Positions 23,865 through 35,030 of a stretch of 64,000 nt of DNA are shown here, in pieces. This DNA is from Sphagnum compactum. Taxonomy: Eukaryota > Bryophyta > Sphagnopsida > Sphagnales. The position numbers and the translations under genes are program-made. The DNA lies in contig OZ234499.1 of assembly GCA_965153455.1 (NCBI GenBank), positions 15,248,271 through 15,312,270 of the forward strand, given 5' to 3'. Every line of letters begins with the position of its first letter. Position 1 is the stretch's first letter. Below the pieces are notes generated by a model. The model had not been told where the DNA came from. It searched no databases and saw only the letters and a list, made by a program, of their open reading frames with translations.

Positions 23865-25672
23865 GTTTCTCAAAATTACATAAGGAACCACTCAGGTGTA
23901 TTAGAGGGTAATCCTATTGTCATTCGCACACATTTTATAATATATTTTTTTAAACCCTTGTAATTGGCTAGCTAGTTTTCATAACCAACTTTATTATTTT
24001 ATTGTTGATAAAATGCTTGTTGAAAATATACAAACATAATGAACGATGATTTTAATTTATTAATTGTATGATTATGATGATGAAAAGAGCAATCATTTAT
24101 TATTATTATTATTTTTATGACAAAAATATAAAATTTTAACATTCAAAAAGACTTTAAATTTATATAAGTTTCAAAAATAATTATGTTTGTGTTGATACTA
24201 TGATAATAAAACATAACTTCTATATGTGTTTATATAATTTTTAAATTACATTTGATCTAAATCATATTACATACCAGTTCTCATTATTTTACATAATTAT
24301 TTTTTTCCAGAAAGTTTGTGATGAGAATAAAATCAACTCTTTGTAAAGAATTTATTTCAAAGAAAAATTGAGGAAAAAGTTGCAAGTTTTTTTTCCAAAA
24401 CACATAATTTAATAATCAATCAAGGATGAGAGACTAAATGAAAATTGCATCAAGCACCTATTAACAATCCCTCCTCCAAATTCACATTTGTATATTGATT
24501 AACTCTAGGTCCCATTAAATGTCAAACACATAGAGGGCAATCTCACTCTTCAAGTGCATATCTATCTCTATATATGTTTAATAAAAGCCTAAGTATTAGG
24601 AGTCAGGACTCATGGCCACATTTCAAGGGGGTTTTGGGTTCAACTCACCCTAGGTTCATACTAGGTGACCTAGTGTGAGTTGGTTCCATCATGGGTAAAT
24701 GTAGTTTGAGTTTTAGGTGTTAGGTTTAACTCAAAGTACCATAAGGATCATAGGGTTGACACATGAGTTGAAAATTCTCTTCCTACTCGGGGTCAAAGCT
24801 TCGAGATGGTTTGTTGATTGTGGTGCCCACATAATCTATCAAGCTATTAAGGATGATAGCTTGTTTCTTTTGTTTGTCATGTTGAAATCTCCCAAATCAT
24901 GGTCCCCCCCTCCCCTCCCTCTCACATTCTTGCTACTATTGGATATCCTTTGATGAGTAGGTGTGTACCAAGAGAGGTGCTTTGATAATGTGTAAACTAG
25001 TATTTCAAGAGTTATTTGAATATTGAATAATTTGGTCATTGATAATTGAATGAAATCAAAACTAAAACGTTTAAAAAACTTTGGGAACGATTTTGGTCCT
25101 CCTAGGAAGGCCTTGATGAATGGGATTTTGGACATGATTTTGTAGTTTTTAGACCTTAGGTTCGGGAGATATTGAATTTGGATAATTTTGATAACAAGAA
25201 ATTAATTTAGAATATTTTGATTGTTTTTCAAAATTGAGCTCTATCATTAGGGTCTATATTCACATTTGGATTGATTACATAATCATGTTCACACTTGGGC
25301 CAACTGCACGATTCATATTATTATGTTCTTAGAAAGGCAATTACAACACCAATCCAATAAGCTTTTGCAAGTTATTCAATATCAAATTAATGTTTGATAA
25401 GAAAAAAATATTATTATTTGTTAAATGCTTTAATTTGTATAATTCATTGATAGGAGGGAAAATAGTTAGTTGATTGGTGCTGTTTTTTTGTTGTGTAAAA
25501 TATCATGTTTTAATATTTCATGTTGGGGATGGGGGATTCTTTTCAGCACGTTGTGTCATATGCGAACAATGTTCAAACATGCCTAGCACCTTGTCCCAAA
25601 GCTTAAGACATACATGATTCCAATATGGAATATGTTGGCTTTGGCCATTGACTTTTAACCGAACTCAATCAA
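23865..25672 (+). repeat. Segmental duplication, copy B
   Basis: Second copy of the 21916-23387 block, in the same orientation, about 480 bp after the end of copy A. It is longer because of an extra segment at about 24001-24325. It ends where the 5'-truncated LINE relic begins. Confidence 0.9.
24001..24325. repeat. About 325-bp insertion present only in copy B
   Basis: Copy A reads from 'cccacaaccaagataaaccc' straight on, whereas copy B breaks after 'cataacca' and resumes at about 24326 with 'ataaaatcaactctttgtaa'. The extra DNA is very AT-rich with no recognisable ends. Deletion from copy A is the alternative. Confidence 0.6.
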
Positions 25673-25679
25673 GGCTTTG

Positions 25680-26640
25680 CATTTCCATCGTCAAGTATCT
25701 TGTAACGTTATATCGAATTTGATGTTCGTACCATAGCTATGTTAGAAAAGCTATTTGGGTTAAGATTCTTTGGCACCATAATGAGCCATTTGGCTTGTCG
25801 TTAGGTCATTCTTCTTGTTTCTTCAAGGGGTTTAGGCCTTCCTTTAATGGTCTGACGTGTTGCCCCCGCCTTTTTAAAATGTTGGGCTTTGATCGCTCGT
25901 GCATTAGTCTCTTGTTTTTAGTAGGATGATCACCTTACTTTTCTTCATGTAGTGGCACATGTAAAGACTAGTATTTATCCCTTCTAGGTTGCATTATGGG
26001 ATACCCATGCATTGTTACTTGAGGTTATTCGATCACATGTTTTGCCTTTTGAAAGTCTAGTAGTGCAATCCTATCTTCAAATGCAGTCTTTTTTATGGAC
26101 CAACTACATGAACAGGAATTTACTTCACATTTAGCAGATGTTCCTTTGAATGTTATGCAAGCACGTCTTCGCTCTTGTGCAGGTCCAACAGCAGGGGCTT
26201 GGTTATTAACTCATCATAGCACCCCTTCATTCTATTTATCTTCCGCCCATTTTCTTACAACATTTTGTATTTGTCTTAGTATACCACATCCTAAAATTGA
26301 ACATCTTTCACAATGCCAATGTGGTCATACCATTGATGATTTGGGTATCCATTTGCTACATTGTTCATGCAAGAATGAACGCACTATAGCCCATGATATG
26401 CTTTGAGATATTGTTGCAATTATCGCATTGGAGAATGGAGCCCACATACAAAGAAAGGTTTCTCACCTTTTCCCCTTCCACACATAAAGATGAATGGATA
26501 TTGTCGTCACCAAAAATAGTTTTCAAACCCTAGTAGACATTGTCATTGCTGATCTAACTCGTCCAGATTTGGTGCAGTGTGTTTCGACGACAACAGCGCA
26601 TGCAACAACAATTACTGTTCAAAACAAGACATGATCTTAC
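25680..26640 (+). pseudogene. 5'-truncated non-LTR retrotransposon relic, C-terminal ORF2 part
   Basis: The frame at 26095-26406 is open and carries GAWLLTHHSTPSFYLSSAHF, then QCQCGHTIDDLGIHLLHC with KNERTIAHD. This is the Cys/His cluster found after the reverse transcriptase domain in a plant LINE-like family. Flanking sequence from 25700 to 26090 and after 26406 aligns, with stops and frameshifts, to 40980-41880 in the second relic. No reverse transcriptase core is present, which fits ordinary 5' truncation. The far 3' part (from about 26600) no longer matches the other copy. Confidence 0.75.
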
Positions 26641-26985
26641 ACAGAACGAGCATGCGACTTACTTTTATGACTATGTACCAATTAAAAATGACATTTGCAA
26701 CTAATAATTATTGAGTTGTTAAACTTGTGTTGTTTCACCCATTTAATTGCAAAGGACATATAATTGCAAAGCCTAGTTGTCTTATCAATTAGGATTTTTA
26801 TTTTCTTATAATATTAAAATTCCATGTCATCATTGACCTTCATTTGATGTGTAAAGTGCATGCCATGTCAACCTAATCGTTTTATTCAACTAAAAGCTAC
26901 AAAAGACACCTTGATAAATGAATGACATGCGCAAAATTCTATAAACACAAATGTAATTATGAGTCACACATGAGCAAAAATCAAC
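26641..26985. other. AT-rich intergenic DNA
   Basis: No gene or clear repeat is visible between the retrotransposon relic and the CCTAGG-rich array. Confidence 0.45.
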
Positions 26986-27480
26986 CTAACATAATCTAGA
27001 TAGCCTAAATAGCTAACCTAACTAAAAGTCAACCTAGCATAACTTAAATAGCTAGGCTATCTAAAAAAAAACCTTGGCCTCCTAGCCTAGGTAGCTTAGA
27101 CTAGGTTACTTGACCTAGGTTGAATGGCCTAGGTATTATAAGTTGCAAGAACAAAGACTTGAACCCCTCACCTCTGCTTTGGGCTTCAAGTCTTCATCCA
27201 TTGCACTATCACATTTTTTTATACTAAGTTTATTAAACAAAAATTATAAAAATCAATTCTTTTAACCTCAAATTAAATTAGGCCACCCTAGGTTGACATA
27301 GGTATACCTACCTACTATTTATCAACCTCACTAGGTTAACCTAAACCTTCACTAAAAGTAAATTAACCTAGTCTAACCTAGCTCAAACACTTAAACTTTA
27401 AGGAAGACTTAAGCTAATCTAGGGTAGACCTAAACTAAACTAGGCTAATGTAGGCTAGACATAAATTAAACCTAAACATG
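26986..27480 (-). repeat. CCTAGG/AACCTA-rich array with tRNA-like core (left arm)
   Basis: Short words such as 'cctaggt', 'gcctagg', 'taacctag' and 'aggctag' recur densely. In the middle, on the minus strand, lies a tRNA-like promoter pair: box A TAGTGCAATGG (plus coordinates 27198-27208) and box B GGTTCAAGTCT (27155-27165). This module matches the one at 31209-31275 in the opposite orientation. Confidence 0.65.
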
Positions 27481-30400
27481 GTTAAACATAACTACTTTGG
27501 GGTGAAAGCATGAAAAATGGAGTTAGTCATGTCAAGGTTAAAGTCCTTTCCAAGGATTACATTTTCCACGTGGTAGTTTTCTATTAGTTTATACTTCATT
27601 TTTGACATATTTTAAAAACTAAATATCAAATTTGAAACCAAATATGACATGTAACATGATAAAAACTCAAATGTTTTTACACTAAACCTTACATTATAGT
27701 CAAAACTATAATTTTACTTTGAACCATGATTACGAATTCAAAACTATAATAATGTTAAAGGACATTCAAGTATTAAAAGCTAAAAAAATGTTTTTTTTTT
27801 TTTTGAATGTTTGAATGCATTGATCCTTTTTTGTCGAATACATTAAAGTTCACAAAAAAATTGAAATGATTTGGTGAACATTTGATAAAAGAAAAAAAAA
27901 ATTGATACAAAAAAACCACATGTCCACATGTTTTTCTTGCGTGCTTTAAACATATAAAAGGTCTCTTGAAACATAGTGATTTTCATGAAAATTTTATAGT
28001 TGCAACTTTGAAAGTAATAAAAAAAAATTCAATTTTTTTATTTTTTTTATATATAGAGTGTTCCCACGGTGATTTTTCAAATTTTCAAAAAACAAATTTT
28101 AATGACTATCCACACAATACTTGGCTATTTTTTCCTACTTTCACCCTTTGAATGATTTTGGCTAAAAACAATCATCTAGGTTAAACATGGCTATGTTAAT
28201 ATATAAATTAAACTAAACACAATTATTTAAGCTAAACATGGCTAAACATAATTATTTAAGTTAAATATGGCTGAACATTGTAAAACATAATTGCTTCAAC
28301 TAAACATGGCTAAACACAATTTCTTTGGCTAAAAATGGTTAAAATAACATAAAAATGAAACTAAACACAATTACTATGGTTTAACATGGTTTAACATCTT
28401 TAAACACAATTGGGTAGATGCATAGTGAAATGGCTCATTTTTGACAATTTTTACACTCCCTACAAGTTCATACAAGATTTTTTTAAATGATTTAAATGGA
28501 CATGGTTGTTATTTTTTTAAATATTATTTTAATATTTGAATAATACATGTTCAATCCTTTATAAACCTTTCCAAATTTATGTGAAAATTTGTATTTAATG
28601 TAGTTGAGTCATTTTTAAAATTGAAAATCCTAAAAGGAAAACCCACAAAGTCCATAAAAATAATGGCCCATCTAAAACTTTCAAAAAATATGTTTTTGGG
28701 ACAAAAAATTTGGAAAACAAAAAAAATTGCAACTCGTATGGACTTATGAAAATATGGTCAAATATTCACCATTCAAAAGTCACTAGTTATTAAACGATTA
28801 AGGTTTTCAAAAAAAAAGATTTTTCATATGAGTTTATCATCTTATACTACATTATATATTGAGTCCAATAACAAATTTGGAATGTGAATCAATATAAACA
28901 TTTCTATTTTGTGATGTTCTAATCAAACAACTAATCCATATTTTTCGACTTCAAAAGTCCATAGCTACTAACAAATGAATTTTGTATCAATAAATAACCA
29001 CACATTTTTCTTCATAATGAAATTATTAGTTTAGATCCAAGTCCCAATTAATAGATCTAAGGATATATTAATCACCATATGCATTTGAATAAAGGGTACC
29101 TAGGGAAAAAGCATTGTTTCATTACAAAAGTGAGTCACCATCGCTTGCACTTACCTAATTACTTAAACTAAACATGGTTGAAAATTGTTAATGTATAGCT
29201 AAATTAATATAATTTATATTTAAAATAATAATGTAGGTTAAACATGGTTTAAATAACATAAATGAAACTAAACATAACTTTTATGCTATTAAACATGGTG
29301 AAACAATGATAAATTAAGTTAAATTTGAACATGTAAATTATATTTGGTTAAATTTGAAAATTTTAAGAAAAAAATCATTATTGAAACAATACATGGCTAA
29401 ATTTAGTTAAATCGTGATAAAATTATAAACTAAACTAGGTTATATAAACTAATTTTGGCTAATAAAATGATTGGTCTTATGTGACTATAATTATTATTTT
29501 TAACTATTTTTATTAGTTACATGAATCATAAGGTTGATTAGTAGGTGCTAAAGATATTTTTAATCATTTTTTTAGTCATGTTAAACATTAAAATTTCATA
29601 GGACAAATCGTTAAAAACATGTTTTGGCATTATGAACATTTTTGTCCAATCAATAAATGTAGTTCTATTGAAATTAGTGTCATGAATCATGAGGTTGACT
29701 ATTAATTGTAACACCTTGTTGACACGGTGCACATCATCATCATTAAAAATTGAGTTGATATTAATTACTATTAGTCACAAAAGTAAATGGTATTTTTGAA
29801 TTCCTAATTTTAAATCATTCAAATATATTAATATGAATCCAAAAAATATATATTTACCTAAAAATTCAACAAGTTGTCATATTGACTATAGTCACAAAAC
29901 CATGATGCCATGTGGCATATTGATGTTCTTTGCAACTACATAGTAAATTTTGTGATTAAGTTGTTAGAAACATTGTCAAAAAAAACAACAGTCGTTTTTT
30001 TAAACTAGTCAAAAAATCCAAGATGTGTTGTTGCATGATATGAACATGTGGCTAGGTCTAGTATGAAATGGCCTACATTTAGCCTAAGTTTGGTTTTGGT
30101 TTAACTTATTTTAACCTCTAAATTTAACTTTATTGAATTAAAATTTCTAGGAACTTTAGTTTAAGTTTTAAAATTAAGCTCAATTAAATTTAGTTATAAA
30201 TTTAGTTTAAATGGCCTTATTTAATCCAAGTAACTCTGTTTAACCTAAATAATTTTATTTAGTTCAAGTAGCCTCATTTAATTGAATTATATTTGTTTAC
30301 AAATAACTTTGTTTTGCCCTAATTTTGTTTAGATAACCTAGTCCAACCAAATTTAACCAAAACTACATTAAATTAGCCTAATTTACCTTAAATATCTTGA

Positions 30401-31020
30401 ATTAACCAAGTTTTGCCTACTTTAACTTCAATATCCAAGTTTCCCCAATTTTTTCGTAAATAATGTAATTTTTTAAGTTTTGCCTAAATATCTTGATTTT
30501 ATCAAATTTTGCCAAGTATAACCCAAGTAATCTAGTTTAGCCAAATTTAACTTAAAGACTCAAGTTTAACCAAGTTAAGCTAAATTTAACCTAAACAACC
30601 TAAAATAATTTATGCAACTATAGCCAAATAGAACATAAATAACTTAGTTTAACATAATTTCATCAAGTATAACAAATTTTGGCCAACTTTAACCTAAATA
30701 ATGTACTTTATGTAAGTTTAATCAATTTAGCCAAGCATTGGCAATTTAACCTAAATATCATACTTTAATTATATAGCCAAATCTAACATAAATTTTTAAA
30801 ATCAAGTTAAACCAAGTTTTGCCAATTTTAATTTAAATAATCTACTTTAGACAAGTTTAGCCAAATATAACGTAATATAACCCATTTAAACCAAATTTAA
30901 CTTCAGTAATTTATTTTAATCAAATTTAGCTTATAATAGCCAAGTTTAACATAAATAACTTATTTTAACCAAGTTTAGTTTAATATAGCCTAGTTTAGCC
31001 TAAATGGCCCTAAAATAAAT
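27481..31020. repeat. Degenerate AAACATGG / TTTAACCTAA repeat field
   Basis: At 28150-28420 and 29160-29460 the words 'taaacatggctaaacataatt' and variants recur every few tens of bases. From about 30060 to 31020 'tttaacctaaata', 'accaagttt' and 'tagcc' recur. Between the two fields is ordinary AT-rich DNA. No open frame of interest was found. Confidence 0.6.
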
Positions 31021-31480
31021 TAGGTTACCTAAGTTTAGCTTAAAAAAACTTATGGAGGTTTTAAATAGCCTATGGAGTCATAGGCTAGATTGTTGGGTGG
31101 CCTATGTTAGCCTAGGTTAACCAAGGTCAGCCTAAGGTGGCGTAGGTTAACCTAGGCTAAAAAAATTATTCTTTACATGTCTGTGATAACATCAATTGCT
31201 ACCAAAAAAATATGGTGGTCCAATGGTAAAGGACTTGGGCCTTCAAAGTGCACGTGAGGGGTTCAAAACCTCTTACCTTCATTATATACACTACCTAAGT
31301 TCCTAAAGGAGTATAAATGGGTAACCTTCTTTGGAGTTAGGTGGTTAGCCTAACTTAAGTTGTTTTTTAACCTAGGTTAAGTCGCCTAGCTTAGTCTCTT
31401 AGGTTTTGGTATGTAGGCTAGGTCGTTTAGCCTAGGGTGTTTATCTTATGGCTCATAGCCTAGGTGGCCTAAGTTAGGTC
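31020..31480 (+). repeat. CCTAGG-rich array with tRNA-like core (right arm)
   Basis: Composition is as in the left arm but in opposite sense, with words such as 'ggttaacctaggct' and 'gcctagg'. The core at 31209-31275 has box A TGGTCCAATGG (31216-31226) and box B GGTTCAAAACC (31260-31270), 33 bp apart. Both fit the RNA polymerase III internal promoter consensus. The segment between resembles a decayed tRNA and shares 'gacttg' and 'gtgaggggttcaa' with the left arm. This suggests a tRNA-derived SINE head, not a working tRNA gene. Confidence 0.6.
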
Positions 31481-34400
31481 CCAAGTGTCATTATTTGATT
31501 AAATGTCGACTATCATGTGGCATCATATAATACGATAGAAAAAATAATTTCCTTATTCTAAATTGCCACATGTCAACTTATAAATGGTTAATAAAATCTT
31601 GAATTCATCCTAAGTTGCCATATGGCAGCAAGACAATAATCAACATAATTTATAATCATATTTAAAAATTAAATCTTGGTTGTTGAAGATGTCTTGTAGT
31701 CATGGAGGATATAGTCCCAAATGACATTTACAACTATGCCATTTTTGTGATTAATGGTAGATACCACGAGGCCATATGGACTAGTAGTGATGGCCAGTCA
31801 TATATGTGATTTAAAATTACAATGCTAGTCATTTATGTAGTCACATTTACCATGTTTTGGTGTAATGTAGAGCTTGCATCTTTTCTGTCTATGCAGCACC
31901 TATTTAACAATGTTCAATTCCTTCATAAATTTGTGGCAATTAATTTAGAAGAATTAATTCCATTTTAATCATCCATTTTGGCTAAATCACAATCAACAAA
32001 TCATCTATTTATTGCCAATCAACAAACATTGTTGATTCCTCATGCAATTCACTTACATGAAACAAATAAAATGATGTAGCCACCTATTATTGGACCTAAA
32101 ACCAAGCTTCAGTTTTCTTTGAATTTGATTACGATTCAATTGCATCATTAATGCATATCCATTTTGTTTCTTTCAACATTTTAGTTGATACCAATTAATA
32201 ATGCCTTTCAAGTGCAAGTTGCACCTATGATTTTTTATGTTGATATTCCTCCATTAGAACACCAGTAATTGATTGGATTTTAAAAATATTTTTGGCATGA
32301 ATTTTGTTGCCAAAAAATTTGGTATTTAAATTAGCATTCTTATTCTTGTCCTATTATCAATAGTTTTCCCATCACATTTCTTCACCAAAATTTGAACCAA
32401 AATGGTACACAAAAGAACCACATGCAACCCACAACCACATGATACACCATGATTTGGACTAGGGGAAGGATCATCATTGCTAAATTATGAGTCCTATCAT
32501 TTTTTGGCTTAATACTTCCTCATATGAATTTTGATTCAAAAGTTTTCAAGTTCAAAGTTGTAGCCTTGAAAACAACTTTCCAATGAAGTATCACATTTTT
32601 CAATTGAAGATGTTATGACTTTTTAAATTGTCGAATGATTGATCAAAAGTGATTTTCATAGGGTAACTCTTGGATTTTTAGATAGTCATAACTCCTCATA
32701 AATATGTTTTTTTCTCTATTTGACCCCTTAAAAGTATTTCCCTTTTCATGATATTTTCAATGGTCTAAAAATGGCCTAATTTGAACAAGGTTTGGCCCCT
32801 CAAAACTTGGACACTTTGATGCATAGACAAGCCAAAGGATAATTTAAACTTGCAAAACACACCATGACCCAAACTCGGGACAAGTCATCATTCTCTTCAT
32901 ATAATATATTTTATAGCTTCCCAATATAGGAATGACATTTCCAAGGTTTTTGCAATATCTACATGTTTCAATAGTGACATTGGGTCTATTTTAACATTGG
33001 TAGGTTACCTTCGTTGTTAGACTATAAAAACCAATAATAAGTAGGTATGTGGGGGTAGGTAAAGCCATGTTGGTGGGTAGTAAGTGCGGGAAAACAAGCG
33101 CCTATTTATTTTGTTATGTAATTCCATCATCTTTTGATGATGACATTCCTTTATGTAATGAGTAGCTATGTAAGTGCAATTTTGTCATTTCAAAGTAAGT
33201 ACTAGGAAAACATGTAGGTAACTATGTAAATTAGGGTGGTTTGTCATTTTAGTTGGTAGGGGGAGGAAGGAGGTTAAGAGGAAAAAGGAAGGAAAGAAAA
33301 GCAATAATGTTTTGGGGAAAAAAAAAGTTCAAATGTGCAGACCATCAAATAGACTAATTGTGCTAACCAAGGGTATTTGGTTGGGGACAAGAGTTAATGA
33401 AAAGCATTGCCATTTAATCACCGTCCGTTTAAATTGGTGCATTCATGGGTGGTAGTTAACTTTGATCCTTGTCACCAACATTTTAAATAAACCCTAAACC
33501 TACCAACAAGTTGTGTACTCAAAATGGAATGTTCTTCAAATTAATTTCCAATGATGGCTTATCATTTGCCCACATAACACCTTACATAATAGGTGTAAAC
33601 TAATAAGTGCAAAATGAAACTTTTAAAAGTTGAATATCCATAATAAAATTTGATCATGTCATCATTCGTTATTGTCATAACCATGTATTATGGAATTGAT
33701 AGGGCCCATTCTGCCTAAGAATGTAGCAAGTCCCCTATTCTACCTAGGATCACAGTGAACATCATAAGGTGAACCACCATTCCATTAGGTGATAATGAGT
33801 TCTTCTAAGACTTATTCCTAAGTGAAATTGGTTTTCCCATTGCCAATTCACAATCTAATCTTGTCCCAAGCTGTCAATCCACAGTAACATGGACATCACA
33901 CAAAGCAGAACTTGCAAATGGTTGTTTGTCCCACCAAGGAAAAAATCTAGAAAGATGTTGGAATAGGACCTTAGAAATTGGTTATGATTTAGGAATAGCC
34001 TTCATCTAATAATAGGCCCCTAATTATGAGTTATCAAAATTTATCTATCAAACAATTGGAATTGAAATTGGATCCAAAACCTCCTTGTTTGCATATTGGA
34101 AACTACAACTAAAAACCATTACAATATATTTTTTGTATAACTACAATTGAAGGTTTTTTTTAAATATGGAAAACCACCCAACACTGATTTCTACTTTCTA
34201 TGTACAAAGATTAATAACAAAAACAACATGGCAATTTTACTTCACATGTCATTAAGGAAAAATAATTATGATTACATAATAAAATTAAAAAATTACATCT
34301 TATACAAGGATAATATACCAATTTTTAAGATTTGAAAATTTGAAACCTTACAAATACAATTAGCACAAATCTCTTGCCAACACACACATTTTTTAACATG

Positions 34401-34519
34401 GTGAATGTCAATATCATATAATACTAGATTTGAGTGTGTTCATCTACCTCTTTAAAATAAAAATGTTGAAACATTATAAAACACCTTGACATGTAGACAT
34501 CCAAAAAATGCATTTTTTT
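31481..34519. other. AT-rich intergenic DNA
   Basis: No gene, RNA or strong repeat was recognised. The short open frames are at chance length for this composition. Confidence 0.5.
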
Positions 34520-35030
34520 TTGTTTGTTTGTCACATTGTGATCTCACAAACCACGTCCCCTCCCACTGCACTCTTGGTATTATTAAAAAGCCCTTGATGA
34601 GTAGAGTGTAGTCAGGTGGTTTCCTAATGTTTAGACCTATGATGTAAGGTTTAGTGATTATTGAAAAAAAATCGTTGAAAACACAATAAAATCAAAACTA
34701 AAATTTTAAAAAAAAGTTGGTGAATGTTCTTGGCATTATTACAAAACCTTCAATGAGTAGGATTTTATGGAGATGATTTTTAAAATTTTAGACCTAAGGT
34801 ATGAGAACTATTGAATTTTGAGTAATATTTGTCCTTGGGTATTCAATATAAATTTCAACAAAATCAAAACTGCAAAAATAAATCACTCTTGAACCGAGGT
34901 CATAGGTCATAGTATTATTTTCTAAACATTCATATGTATTGAAAAAATTCTTGTATTTGAATTTTTGCATGCACAGATGGAGTTACCACATGGCTTTTCA
35001 TTCTAAAAAAATTGTAAGTAGTTGAGATTC
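34520..35030 (+). repeat. Third copy of the dispersed repeat family
   Basis: The first part (about 34530-34700) parallels 22600-22790 in direct orientation ('cccttgatgagtag', 'aataaaatcaaaact'). The rest (34690-35030) is the reverse complement of 23388-23780. The same family therefore occurs in both orientations within 15 kb. Confidence 0.7.

Noticed and set aside
27155-31270. Functional tRNA genes
   Set aside because: Box A and B motifs are present, but I could not pair acceptor or anticodon stems, so these look like decayed tRNA-derived repeats.
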